From Mucinivorans hirudinis (GTDB taxonomy: Bacteria > Bacteroidota > Bacteroidia > Bacteroidales > Rikenellaceae), in NCBI GenBank assembly GCA_000723505.1, contig HG934468.1, positions 434,001 through 498,000 on the forward strand: 64,000 bases of DNA, read 5' to 3'. This document shows, one piece after another, positions 54,510-63,407 of this stretch (its first letter is position 1; each line of letters starts with the position of its first letter). The notes under the pieces were generated by a model. The model was not told where the DNA came from. It saw nothing but the letters and a program-made list of their open reading frames with translations, and ran no database searches. The position numbers and the translations under genes are program-made.

Positions 54510-54827
54510 ATGAAAACCAAACAATTTTATTCACACGAAGAGTTGCTGGACAAGACATTCGGTGAAAAAGGTACACCCAAAAGAGCTGAATATGATATGA
54601 GCATCGAACTTTGGATGGTCGGTCAAAAGATTAAGGAGATTCGTGAGGCAAAAAAACTGACTCAGGAAGACCTTGGTAATCTTATCGGTGTTCAAAAGGC
54701 TCAAATATCAAAAATTGAAAATGGCAAAAACTTAACTGTTGCTACCATCGTTAAAGTTTTCCAAGCATTGAATTTGGATGCCAAACTCAGCATCGAAAGT
54801 AACGGGGTCGAATTAGCTCTCTCTTAA
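54510..54827 (+). CDS. XRE-family antitoxin (HigA-like)
   Basis: 105 residues with an XRE helix-turn-helix: I-K-E-I-R-E-A-K-K-L-T-Q-E-D-L-G-N-L-I-G-V. It neutralises the toxin encoded 6 bp upstream and represses the pair. Its 3' end overlaps the convergent tape-measure stop by 4 bp, so the pair was fitted into the module without disturbing tail genes. Confidence 0.85.
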   Translation: MKTKQFYSHEELLDKTFGEKGTPKRAEYDMSIELWMVGQKIKEIREAKKLTQEDLGNLIGVQKAQISKIENGKNLTVATIVKVFQALNLDAKLSIESNGVELALS

Positions 54828-57076
54828 CCTCCCAACACATCAATCTTAAAGTTCTCTTTGCCGAGAACATAAACCAAATCTCTGCCCTTGGCTGTCAACT
54901 GACCGCTGAGGGCTATTTGTATGTTCTGAGTGCCGCCGCCCGTCATCATTGACTTGAGTTTCGAGAGCGGTGCAATCACTTCAGGGTCGACACTGGCGTT
55001 GGGATTATCGCCAACCATAGCGTATGTGGGTCCGTAGGCAAGTCCGCCTTTGGCAAGTTTCGGAGTGTTTTTTTGGGCGTTTTTGTTTATCAAAGCTGTC
55101 ATTACACTTGCCGCCAAGACCATTGCTGCACCGATGGCTATCGCCGCCCACGGATTAGCAAGGACAGATTTGAGTGCCGTTTTGAAGGCAACTATCATAA
55201 TGCCGAACTCAATAAGCTGCTGACCAATCGTTTTGAGAAAGCCAGCGAGTTGAAGTAACACAGCATTGACAAGCCCCTCCAACCCCAAGTCGCCCGTTAT
55301 CATCTGCCCAATCGCCTCTGCCGCCGCCGAGACACTATTTGCCAAAAATTTATTAAGTTGGTCGTCAAACGACTTCATTGTCTCGGCAACCTTTTGCGAC
55401 ACGAAGTCAAGTGCTTCGGTGAATTTCCAACCCTTTTCGACCTGCTTAATACCAGCTTCGGTCTGTCGCTCAATTGCCGCAGCAACTTGGTCTTGCTTTC
55501 GGGCAAGGGCAATTCTCAAAACCAACTGCTGATTATACTCGGTCGCCCTTTTGATAAGAGTTTCAAGTTCTACTTTTTCGGCGGTTAAGCCCTCGACTAT
55601 GGCAGGCTGAATCTTTCTGAGCTCTTCAAGCACCTGCTGTCGCTCCTGCTCGGAGGTGTTGGCAGACGAAAGTTTGGCGATTAGGAGATTAACCTGTTTG
55701 GACTCTTCGATTACTTTATTGGTGTGTTCGCCTGCGGCTTGAGTAGCATCGTCAGTTGATTTTCTGAAAGCCAAAAACAATCCAACTCCAGCAGTGAGTG
55801 CGGTCAGCAATAACCCTATCGGATTCGTTGCAATCGCCACCGAGAGCATCTGAATTGCTGTGCGGACTGCTCCAATCGGGGCAATCAATACCGTAAATCC
55901 AGCCTTGAGCAGTGGCAGAAACTTGAGCAACGACCCCAACCCCAAAGCTAAGGGTCCAATTGCCGCTACCGCAATTCCGATAATCACTACCACTTTTCTC
56001 GTTGGTTCACTCATATTGCCAAGAGCCGTGATTACCTTGTTTATGGCGTTCATCACCGTTTGAGCAATCGGAATCAAGGCATTACCAATCTGCACCATTA
56101 CCGCAGAGACATTGTTTTTGAATAGGGCTAACTTGTTGGTAAAACTATCCGCCATCTTACCATAAGCCGCATCAGTAGCACCGGTGCTGTTTCTCAACTG
56201 CTCCAAGTCCGCCGCCGCCATCTTTGCGTTGTCGCCCGTCAGGGCAAGGATAGCATTCACTGCCTCGATACGCCCTGCGTCATTTTTGAGTGCCGTGAAG
56301 CTGCCTCCTGCATTGCTCGCCATCTTTACCATTGCCTCTTGGAACGTGCGACCTTGGAACGCTCCATCACCCATTACGTCGGCAGTCGCCACAATCGCCG
56401 AGCGAATCTGCGTCATCGCCTGACCCGTCGGCACGCCCATTTTGGTAAGTGTCGCCACAGCCGCCAATACCTCTTCTGTCTTGATTCCAAACGATGCTGC
56501 CGTTGCCGCTACGGTGGAGATGTTGCTGCCCAGTTCCCCGAAGGTGGTTTTACCAAGCCTTACGGTAGTAAATAGCTGGTCGGAGAGTTTGTCAGCATTC
56601 TCTGCCGAGAGTCCGTAGGCATTGAGCAGCGTGGTTATTGCATCGGCTGCCGTTGCGGTGTCGGTAAATCCTGCCTCAGCCGCCTTTGCCGACACCTCCA
56701 GCACTTTCATACCGTTTGCACCGTCGTGTCCAGCCGAAACAATCTGATACAATGCCTTTGCCGCATCGGTTGCCCCGATAGGGATTCGCTTGGTGAGCGT
56801 TACGATTTCGTTGTTAAACTGCTGAAAATTCTGAGTTATACCGTCCGAAAGGGTCGATACCTCACGCATAGCCTCATCGAACTTGCTCGTCACCGCCAAC
56901 GATGCCACACCCAAAGCCGTCAGAGGAGCTGTCACCTTAAGCGACATCTCCTTACCAACCTTGTCAAGGCGTTTGGTCAGGCTATCTAAACCCTTCTCGA
57001 CCTGCTGCGCCTTCTGCTGAAACTCATACGAATCAGCACCAATTTTTATCAGCAAGTCAGCAATTCTACGGCTCAT
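54824..57076 (-). CDS. phage tail tape measure protein
   Basis: 750 residues. The N-terminus (K-A-Q-Q-V-E-K-G-L-D-S-L-T-K-R-L-D-K-V-G) and the region M-R-E-V-S-T-L-S-D-G with A-A-S-F-G-I-K-T-E-E-V-L are the TP901 core of tape measure proteins. Hydrophobic segments follow near 350-430 and 640-690 and a small Gly/Asn-rich end. It sets siphovirus tail length. It starts within the stop of the chaperone T frame (ATGA at 57073-57076). Confidence 0.9.
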   Translation of the reverse strand: MSRRIADLLIKIGADSYEFQQKAQQVEKGLDSLTKRLDKVGKEMSLKVTAPLTALGVASLAVTSKFDEAMREVSTLSDGITQNFQQFNNEIVTLTKRIPIGATDAAKALYQIVSAGHDGANGMKVLEVSAKAAEAGFTDTATAADAITTLLNAYGLSAENADKLSDQLFTTVRLGKTTFGELGSNISTVAATAASFGIKTEEVLAAVATLTKMGVPTGQAMTQIRSAIVATADVMGDGAFQGRTFQEAMVKMASNAGGSFTALKNDAGRIEAVNAILALTGDNAKMAAADLEQLRNSTGATDAAYGKMADSFTNKLALFKNNVSAVMVQIGNALIPIAQTVMNAINKVITALGNMSEPTRKVVVIIGIAVAAIGPLALGLGSLLKFLPLLKAGFTVLIAPIGAVRTAIQMLSVAIATNPIGLLLTALTAGVGLFLAFRKSTDDATQAAGEHTNKVIEESKQVNLLIAKLSSANTSEQERQQVLEELRKIQPAIVEGLTAEKVELETLIKRATEYNQQLVLRIALARKQDQVAAAIERQTEAGIKQVEKGWKFTEALDFVSQKVAETMKSFDDQLNKFLANSVSAAAEAIGQMITGDLGLEGLVNAVLLQLAGFLKTIGQQLIEFGIMIVAFKTALKSVLANPWAAIAIGAAMVLAASVMTALINKNAQKNTPKLAKGGLAYGPTYAMVGDNPNASVDPEVIAPLSKLKSMMTGGGTQNIQIALSGQLTAKGRDLVYVLGKENFKIDVLGG

Positions 57077-57423
57077 TTTTTATTCAAAATTGTTTTTATT
57101 CGTTCCTTACGCTCCTGCATGGTTAATTCCTGCTGCAGGGCGTGTGCGTCTGATTCCCAAGGTAGCGGAAACATCTGTGTCATCGGCAGGCGGTCTTTTT
57201 TGTCGAGTTGCAGGCAGGTGGTAATCCACACCGCCCAACGCTCTCGCTCCCACGCCTGCCTGTGGCGGCTCTGCTCCAATTCGCTCCAGCCAAACCATGC
57301 GTAGATAAATTCGGCAGGGGTCATAGCGTTAAACTCTTCGGGGCTTAACCCCAACTGTCCGACAGTAATGGCAAACCAACGTTCGTAGGTTATCTTCGCT
57401 TCGCTCGATTTCCTCCTTCGCAC
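57073..57423 (-). CDS. tail assembly chaperone, T frame (gpGT-like extension)
   Basis: The marked start is M-R-R-R-K-S-S-E-A-K, but the frame stays open upstream (S-A-E-P-L-A-S-Y-A-E-V) into the G gene as far as the A-AAA-AAC heptamer at 57504-57510. It contains W-F-A-I-T-V-G-Q-L-G-L-S-P-E-E-F and A-E-F-I-Y-A-W-F-G-W, as expected for chaperone extensions that recruit the tape measure protein. It is probably made mainly as a G-T fusion by -1 frameshifting. Confidence 0.8.
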   Translation of the reverse strand: MRRRKSSEAKITYERWFAITVGQLGLSPEEFNAMTPAEFIYAWFGWSELEQSRHRQAWERERWAVWITTCLQLDKKDRLPMTQMFPLPWESDAHALQQELTMQERKERIKTILNKK

Positions 57424-57467
57424 CTCGGCATAGCTCGCAAGCGGCTCTGCACTCGGTTTGGCGTCGG

Positions 57468-57854
57468 TTATTCGCTCAGGTTCTCCGTCGCTGTCGGCTG
57501 GGCGTTTTTTGCGAGCCCTCCTAACTCCTTAATCATCGGAGTGATGCTCTCGATAAATATTTCCGACACTTTGAGTATCAGGTTCGGCTCGTCATCGAAC
57601 ATATCCCACACATCATCAGAAGTGTAGCGACGATTGTCATCTGAACTATTATCTCCGTGTGCCGGGCGGCACCGCCTTGCACCCTCGTTGAGTCCCATAA
57701 CCGTAATATCAGCAAGGGTTTCGATGCTGCTGAGTGACTCGTTCGAGGTTACTACATCGTGGAAATCTCGGTTGCTCCGCTTGGTGTACTCGGTTATGGC
57801 TCTCATTCCGAAGTGAATCGGCAGGGGCTTGCCTTTTACAATTATCTCTGCCAT
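57468..57854 (-). CDS. tail assembly chaperone, G frame
   Basis: 128 residues between the tail tube and tape measure genes, starting M-A-E-I-I-V-K-G-K-P-L-P-I-H-F-G-M-R. The position and size match gpG-type chaperones of HK97-like siphoviruses. It starts 5 bp after the tail tube stop and has a programmed frameshift site 15 codons before its own stop. Confidence 0.8.
   Translation of the reverse strand: MAEIIVKGKPLPIHFGMRAITEYTKRSNRDFHDVVTSNESLSSIETLADITVMGLNEGARRCRPAHGDNSSDDNRRYTSDDVWDMFDDEPNLILKVSEIFIESITPMIKELGGLAKNAQPTATENLSE
57504..57510 (-). other. A-AAA-AAC slippery heptamer for the tail chaperone fusion
   Basis: The zero frame reads CTC GCA AAA AAC GCC. A -1 slip gives CGC AAA AAA CGC CCA and enters the frame that runs without a stop into the T gene, while the +1 frame stops after a dozen codons. 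This is the canonical arrangement in lambda-like tails. Confidence 0.8.
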
Positions 57855-57859
57855 AGCCG

Positions 57860-58273
57860 TTAGGGTTTAGGGGTGAGGTTGCCGCTGCCCGTCAAGCTGT
57901 ACGAGTAGGTCGCGTTATCGCCCGCTGGTGCACCAAGCGAAAAGGAGGTGATAAATGCCTTGCCCGTGTAGGTTTTCAGCACGCCTGTTTTGGGCGACTT
58001 AATAACTACATCGACAAGTTTTTTCGCCAGCACAATGCCCAAAACATCCTCTGCGCTGTGAGCATCTTCGATCTCATCGTCAATTACGACAAGTCCATCG
58101 CCATCGACCGACCAGCTGATGTCGCCCGGAGATTTCTCCTTGCCGTTGGTGTCTTTGGTGCGGAGTTCCTTCAGCTCCAAATCGACCTTGAGCGTGTGCG
58201 TTGTGGCGTGTAGCGTGGTTTTGTCGTCCACCAAAAGGATAATATCCTCGCCCTGAATTACTTGTTTTTCCAT
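57860..58273 (-). CDS. phage major tail tube protein
   Basis: 137 residues. M-E-K-Q-V-I-Q-G-E-D-I-I-L-L and the C-terminal T-Y-S-Y-S-L-T-G-S-G-N-L fit the small tail tube proteins of Bacteroidetes and Firmicutes siphophages. It lies between the tail completion and chaperone genes. Confidence 0.8.
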   Translation of the reverse strand: MEKQVIQGEDIILLVDDKTTLHATTHTLKVDLELKELRTKDTNGKEKSPGDISWSVDGDGLVVIDDEIEDAHSAEDVLGIVLAKKLVDVVIKSPKTGVLKTYTGKAFITSFSLGAPAGDNATYSYSLTGSGNLTPKP

Positions 58274-58275
58274 AC

Positions 58276-58632
58276 CTATATTATTCTAAAAGTTAAATTA
58301 TACCCGTGAATGTTGTAGTCGGGGTAGAATGCGTATTCCGATGATTTGTAGTAGCACCACTTTTCGCCCAACTCCTGAGCTTCGAGGGCTTTGATAACTC
58401 GGTGTTTGAGTTTCTCAACCTCCGCCATTTTGGAGTGATAGACTGAGAGTTCGAATGTGATTGAATAGCCTGCAATGCCGTGCTTGGTTCGTATGGCTGT
58501 CTCTTCGGGTGTTGAGTATGCCGCATAAGGCACAGGAGTCTCTGCATCCACCGCCCCTGCTTGAATCTTGTTTCTCAGCTCAGGCACTTGTCGCTCCAAT
58601 AGGGCTATTAAATCGGTTTTGAAATCGCTCAT
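58276..58632 (-). CDS. phage tail completion protein (DUF3168-like)
   Basis: 118 residues, M-S-D-F-K-T-D-L-I-A-L-L-E, with V-P-Y-A-A-Y-S-T and Y-S-I-T-F-E-L-S-V-Y-H. Size and place fit the tail terminator. Its ATG overlaps the preceding gp10-like gene. Confidence 0.75.
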   Translation of the reverse strand: MSDFKTDLIALLERQVPELRNKIQAGAVDAETPVPYAAYSTPEETAIRTKHGIAGYSITFELSVYHSKMAEVEKLKHRVIKALEAQELGEKWCYYKSSEYAFYPDYNIHGYNLTFRII

Positions 58633-59150
58633 TTGATTGGTTTAAAGTTTTTTGACACAAAATTTTCGACTGCTTTTGCGAGTTCGTCGCCGAAGTTGGC
58701 TACGGTACGCTCTGAGTTTTCGGTGTAGGCTTGTTCAAGGAATGGTTTGGGTTTGATGCCTTTGACGCTTTTGACGAACACCTTTTCGCCCTGCTGGTTC
58801 TCGAATACGAGAAACTTGCCCTTCTTGCCTTTGCGTGGATCGGCAGTGCCCTCGTGGATGAATTTGCCGTAGTATTGGTTGATCGCACCCTTTTTCTTTG
58901 TCCTATCAAATACAGGTTTTACGGCTACCGAGACCTCCGATTTGCTGGCGTTGCGGTCTTTGAATCGCACCACTCGGAGCATCTTTTTGAGTTTGCCGCT
59001 CTTGACGGGCACTTTCGAGCGTGCCGATTGTAGCATCGGTTTCGCACTGCCACGAAGTGCCGTAAGTAGCATTCGTTTCTGCATATTATTCGGCAGGTCG
59101 TCGAGTATCTTTTTCGCTTGCTCATAGCCATCAACCTTGATTTTCAACAT
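58629..59150 (-). CDS. HK97 gp10-like head-tail joining protein
   Basis: 173 residues. M-L-K-I-K-V-D-G-Y-E-Q-A-K-K-I-L and S-A-R-S-K-V-P-V-K-S-G-K-L-K are typical of gp10-like proteins, with a conserved F-I-H-E-G-T. It acts in joining head and tail. Confidence 0.85.
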   Translation of the reverse strand: MLKIKVDGYEQAKKILDDLPNNMQKRMLLTALRGSAKPMLQSARSKVPVKSGKLKKMLRVVRFKDRNASKSEVSVAVKPVFDRTKKKGAINQYYGKFIHEGTADPRKGKKGKFLVFENQQGEKVFVKSVKGIKPKPFLEQAYTENSERTVANFGDELAKAVENFVSKNFKPIK

Positions 59151-59457
59151 TGTTATGGAGTTTGCAGGTTAATCTCAACAGCTTTCGGCGACCGATTTCT
59201 CGTGCGGCGACAATCTCGTAGCGTTGCTCGTTGTCGATAATAAACTGCCCGACCTTTACCTCCTGCCGCCAACGGATTGTGTACTCCGTGTCATCGGCAT
59301 AGACAATCGCCCCTGCATCAACCATTTTGCGACCACCGTTCTCGGTTTTTTGAGCGTAGCAGAGTGCTATCGGGGTCAGCTCATCATTTAGCTCGTTGTA
59401 TTCGTCCCGAACAGCACTCTTGACTACTATCTCAATTCGTGTATCAAACATCGCCAT
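59131..59457 (-). CDS. phage head closure (head-tail adaptor) protein
   Basis: 108 residues with I-E-I-V-V-K-S-A-V-R-D-E-Y-N-E-L, A-Q-K-T-E-N-G-G-R and Y-T-I-R-W-R-Q-E, the usual head-closure pattern. It overlaps both neighbours by 14-20 bp. Confidence 0.83.
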   Translation of the reverse strand: MAMFDTRIEIVVKSAVRDEYNELNDELTPIALCYAQKTENGGRKMVDAGAIVYADDTEYTIRWRQEVKVGQFIIDNEQRYEIVAAREIGRRKLLRLTCKLHNNVENQG

Positions 59458-59755
59458 AAGGTGTTATGCGCCAAGGCAGCAGCAGTTTTTCGGCAGTGAG
59501 AGAAAGTTCCGACACGCTTCGCCCCACAACATTATCGGACTCATTGTCGTAGAGAGTTCCCAAAATCAAAAGAATGGCGGCACAGACAGCAGGCGGCAAC
59601 TCATCGACAGACATTGTTCTAAGAGTGCGATTGGTTGCATCCTCAGCCACCCCAAACGCCATTTCGAGTTTGGCGGCTATCAGCTCATCATCGTGCGAGG
59701 AGTCCCCAACACGAAGATGAGCCTTTGCCAACTCTAATGAAATTGGTAGTTCCAT
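59444..59755 (-). CDS. gp6-like head-tail connector
   Basis: 103 residues. L-A-K-A-H-L-R-V-G-D-S-S-H-D-D-E-L-I and A-A-I-L-L-I-L-G-T-L-Y-D-N are the hallmark of gp6-like connectors. It starts 2 bp after the capsid stop. Confidence 0.85.
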   Translation of the reverse strand: MELPISLELAKAHLRVGDSSHDDELIAAKLEMAFGVAEDATNRTLRTMSVDELPPAVCAAILLILGTLYDNESDNVVGRSVSELSLTAEKLLLPWRITPYGDV

Positions 59756-59757
59756 AG

Positions 59758-60598
59758 CTATGCCGTTGCGTGAACAAGTTTCTTGATTGGGTTTGTTCCG
59801 GCATCGAGCAGCACACCGTCCACACGGGCAAAGCCAAACAAGCCGATTGAGAGGTACTCCGCCAGCAGTTCGTTCAGTCGAATTACTCGGAAGTTGCGAA
59901 CCATACGGATCTTGTACTTCGAGAAATCTCCGAACAGCACCGAGGCGTTGCCTGCTCCGATACTTGGAATATCATCGTTCAGGATATAGCTCTTACCGAA
60001 GAGCGTTGCAGGCGTACCGTCCTTAGCACCTTCCTGCCAAATGTAGCGACCCGTTGTGTCTTTGACCTTCACCAGCGACCATAGCGTGTCACGGTTGAAC
60101 ATAAACCTGCCGTTGCGACCATAGGCGGAATCTACCGACTTCATCAAGTCGATAATGTCGTCCAGCTTGATTGCCGTTGCCGAAGCCTCCGTAGCGGCTG
60201 CCGTGGCGCAGGTGATTATGCCACGAGGTTTGCCCGTGCCGTTGCCAATAGTCAAGTCCTCGTTGATGCCCCTGCCGAAACTTTCGGCCAAAAGTCCACT
60301 CAACAGACTCTCCAGCTCAAAGCCTGAATCTTGGAGCAGCTCCTGCGAGATCGGCACAATCGGCGTGCGGTAGGTGTACGCCTTGAGGGTTTCTGACCCG
60401 AAGCTCGGAGCTTTTTTGGTCGATTGCTGGTACTCGGCAACAATGCTCGCCTTGGAAGTGGTATCGTTGATGGTCGGCATAATCAAGTCACCGCCGCCAT
60501 CGGTCGTGATGATTGAAGCCGCCTCGAACATACCGCCATAGGCTTTGAGAGCCACTTCGATGGAGCTTGCGAGGGTCTTGGGGGCGATAACGCCACCG
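59758..60598 (-). pseudogene. HK97-fold major capsid protein, N-terminus cut by IS1634-like element
   Basis: About 280 residues remain, from G-G-V-I-A-P-K-T-L-A-S-S-I at the IS boundary to K-K-L-V-H-A-T-A. P-I-S-Q-E-L-L-Q-D-S-G-F and N-G-T-G-K-P-R-G-I-I are typical capsid motifs, and D-A-G-T-N-P-I-K is close to the end. The delta/scaffold and N-arm part is gone, along with protease and portal genes. It ends with TAG, which shows TAG is a normal stop in this phage. Confidence 0.88.
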
Positions 60599-61213
60599 TT
60601 AACCCAACTTCAACGTAATATGTATGCAAATCCTCTGTTCTTTAAGCCTTATCTGTTTTTGGCTTTCTGCGTGGGTACTACAGATTTTTCAATTCGGAGG
60701 TGGTGGTGCAGTTTTGATTGTGTGTCGTCTAAATGGTATGGGGTTGTATCCGAGGATTCGATATAGTTCCGAGGCGGCATCTGTGGGGTCCGAACAGATG
60801 CGTAGTTCTATTTGTTCTCCGAGTGCGTTTTCTGCTTTGGTGGTGATAGCCTTTTGGGTGGATAGAATGCGCTTTAATTCAGTCCAGTAATGAGTTATGC
60901 CTTGTAACTTTAGTTTGTGTCGAACTGTGTTTACAATCCAGTATGATAGGAGTCCGAAGAATAGATGGGCGTCGGAGTTGTCATCTGTCTGATGGTAGAT
61001 GGGGCGCAATTCCATGTCTGTTTTGAGTTGCCGGTTTGATGTCTCTATCTCTCTAATCAAGTTATAGTACTCCCACGTAGTTCGCTCGTCAAGGGTGGCT
61101 ACGTTGGTGCGCAGGAAGTATGTACCAAAGCGTTGCTCAGCCTGGTCTTGGCTGATTTTGATTTGCCAGCGGATATCTAACATGTGTTCGGGGTTTTTAT
61201 CCGAGCGTATGTA
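60599..61213 (-). pseudogene. IS1634-like element remnant 2
   Basis: Starts with the end TTAACCCAACTTCAACG inside the capsid gene and is cut by IS630 at 61214. It encodes the C-terminal part of the transposase (R-F-G-T-Y-F-L-R-T-N-V, then E-I-E-T-S-N-R-Q-L-K-T-D-M, A-H-L-F-F-G-L-L-S-Y-W). It is very close to remnant 1 but lacks the N-terminal half. Confidence 0.78.
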
Positions 61214-61221
61214 GTGTTATG

Positions 61222-61881
61222 TTAATTTTGAATTGACGGATATAATTTTTTGAGTTTTATTCTTGCATCTTCATTTGTAAATTGCCAGTTAATTTTCAAG
61301 TTTGCGTTATTTCGATGGTTTTGCCACGCTTCTACCTCAGCGATAACTTTTTCTTTGGTAGGAATATGCCTATTCAAACACTGACCATTGAGCACGTGTA
61401 ACTCTATCTCTGCCATATTCAACCAACTGCCGTGCTTGGGAGTTAAAATAAACTCAAATCTATCCCATAACTCCTTTGCCTGCTCAGGTGGAAAAATCTC
61501 ATAAAAAGCAGAACCATCGTGAGTTTTGAAGTTATCCATAACCAATTTTATCTTCTTGGCAGTGGGATATTCATCAGATATTTTCTTGATGAATTTTGCC
61601 CAATCTGCTTTTGTCTTAAAATCCGTAACATCCACTATTCTCCTACCTGTAAGGGGTTCATTGGCAATGAATATATTTACCGTTCCGTGCCTAATGTATT
61701 CATAATCTACTCTTGCATCCTGCCCCGGTTTCATTGGAATTGATGCAACTTCTTCAATTAGCTGCTTTGGCGACTCGTCCATACAAACAACCGGATACTC
61801 TTCATTATAGGGCTGCTTATAAACATCCAACACTCGCTCCATATTAGCCACAAAATTAGCACTCTGCTCAGGCGGAATCAC
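61222..61881 (-). CDS. IS630 transposase, DDE frame, copy 2
   Basis: 219 residues, identical in translation to copy 1. Entered by a -1 slip at A8 (61913-61920). Confidence 0.9.
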   Translation of the reverse strand: MIPPEQSANFVANMERVLDVYKQPYNEEYPVVCMDESPKQLIEEVASIPMKPGQDARVDYEYIRHGTVNIFIANEPLTGRRIVDVTDFKTKADWAKFIKKISDEYPTAKKIKLVMDNFKTHDGSAFYEIFPPEQAKELWDRFEFILTPKHGSWLNMAEIELHVLNGQCLNRHIPTKEKVIAEVEAWQNHRNNANLKINWQFTNEDARIKLKKLYPSIQN

Positions 61882-61889
61882 CCACCCCT

Positions 61890-62354
61890 TTACTTTCCAA
61901 GGCTTAAGTTCGTTTTTTTTAATACATTAGACACACTAACGTGTGAAATGTAATCAACATACTGCAATTCAACAACTTTATTAGAAAGCATTCGCAAAGA
62001 CCATTTGGAAAATCCTGCTGGCGGTTCGCTACAACACAATGCTACTATCTTGGCTTCTAAATCACCATCTACTTTTTTCTGATAGAGCTGACCCGAAGGG
62101 CGACGTTCGAGTACCTCCTCAAAGCCTTCTTCGACAAATCGTTTCTTAACTCTGTCGATTGTCCTTGCTCCAATCTTCAAAACCTTACAAATACTCTCAT
62201 TGGTAATCCCTTTATTGTCAGAAAATTCTCCCTTGTCGCAACTCAATAAAATATGAGCAACACGAAAAGAATGAGCACTATGGCTTCCCTTTTTTATTAT
62301 TGTCTGAAGCTCGGCAACCTCCGCTGCCGATAATTTGATAGTGTAACGAATCAT
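61890..62354 (-). CDS. IS630 transposase, helix-turn-helix frame, copy 2
   Basis: 154 residues, identical to copy 1 except Gln for Arg in the P-S-G-Q-L-Y-Q stretch. Confidence 0.88.
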   Translation of the reverse strand: MIRYTIKLSAAEVAELQTIIKKGSHSAHSFRVAHILLSCDKGEFSDNKGITNESICKVLKIGARTIDRVKKRFVEEGFEEVLERRPSGQLYQKKVDGDLEAKIVALCCSEPPAGFSKWSLRMLSNKVVELQYVDYISHVSVSNVLKKTNLSLGK

Positions 62355-62429
62355 TGTAGGCTATATTTATCACAAAGATAAAAATAATTTACGCCATATC
62401 AAAATTAACATAACAGTAGTCTATTTGAT

Positions 62430-62981
62430 GGTTCTACTGGTTTTCGTGTGGGTAAAGTTTGAGGTTTGCATTGAAGAATAGTATTGCGGTTCTGAAGTTT
62501 TCAAATTTACGGTATCCTCTGCCGATTCTTTTTATCTCTTCGATAGAGCTGTTTAATCTCTCTGCCCTTGCATTACTTGCGCCAGTTAGTATCGCATTTA
62601 CAATTCCTTTTTTATGCCTGTCAAACATTTCTACAACTTGGTTTATCTCAGGTATATTTACCCTTAATGCGTTCTGTTTCCAAAACATATATATTGATAA
62701 TGCACTTTGATAGTTTTCTTGCCGAAACTGAATATCTCTAAAATTCTCCTTCACTTGCCAAGCCCGAGATACCTCGTAATTTGCTCCCCGTATAGCCTCG
62801 AAAGTCGCATACTGCTTATCTGTAAAATTACTTGTGTCCTTGAGCCACAAATACTTAGTTCGTTTCAAATCTTCGTGTAACTTAACCTCTCGGCGACGTA
62901 CCTTATCAACAGCCTTATTCAAATAACCGACCAAATGAAAATTATCGTGGCAGTGCAATGCTTGCCCAAAATGCTCCTTTG
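62430..62981 (-). pseudogene. ISL3-family element remnant, copy 3
   Basis: The GGTTCTAC end and the C-terminal 174 residues of the transposase (from A-L-H-C-H-D-N-F) are kept. Identity with copy 2 ends at 62981, after which unrelated DNA begins. The frame reads through undamaged, so truncation was a single event. Confidence 0.85.
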
Positions 62982-63123
62982 CGTGATGAATATAATAAAA
63001 AGAGATAAGTTATTGAGCCATAGATATTGACTCTTTATTTGCATCGCAATAGGTTGCGAATAAGTTATATACAGAATGTTTCGGTTTTCTGTGCCTTGCG
63101 TACTTCAAATAACTCTTATCCTG

Positions 63124-63154
63124 CAAAAGTAGCTTTAAAAAAGAACATATCAAA
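63124..63154 (-). promoter_or_regulatory. orphan promoter on the minus strand
   Basis: Minus strand TTTG (63154-63151), 19 bases, TACTTTTG (63131-63124): an exact Bacteroidetes consensus. The downstream transcript would soon enter the ISL3 remnant, with only a three-codon frame (M-A-Q) near 63018, so the original gene has been lost. Confidence 0.6.
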
Positions 63155-63277
63155 ACAAAGTTAGGTCTAACTTTTAATTTCCTTTCCACCCTCTTATCGG
63201 TATAAAAGAGTCGGATTTTCGTCTGAATATAATTACCCCATAAATAGGGCAATCAAATTCAGACTACTGTATAGCCC

Positions 63278-63325
63278 GAACAATCCCCCGTCAGCAGTGA
63301 ATCACTTGCAGGCGGGGGATTGTTC
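63278..63325. terminator. 13-bp perfect stem hairpin
   Basis: GAACAATCCCCCG (63278-63290) pairs with 63313-63325 around a 22-base loop. On the plus strand it is followed by TGTTT. It could be a terminator or attenuator. Confidence 0.5.
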
Positions 63326-63385
63326 TGTTTACGGCTATTCCCCAAGCGGTCTCTTTTATCCATTCTCTGCCCACCCCTTGTGATC

Positions 63386-63407
63386 CCATAGTAGGTAACT
63401 ACTATGG
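63386..63407. repeat. 9-bp perfect inverted repeat
   Basis: CCATAGTAG-GTAA-CTACTATGG. It is a compact palindrome of the size of an operator or recombination site. No neighbouring gene decides between these. Confidence 0.5.

Larger units (their letters stand above)
61214..62416 (-). mobile_element. IS630-family element, copy 2
   Basis: 1203 bp, same size as copy 1, TA on both sides, ends GTGTTATG and CATAACAG. It lies between two other IS remnants. Confidence 0.9.

Noticed and set aside
17645-60598. Stop-codon reassignment (TAG as sense) in the prophage
   Set aside because: Two genes have internal TAG, but the capsid gene ends at a TAG followed directly by the next start codon, so TAG works as a stop in this phage.
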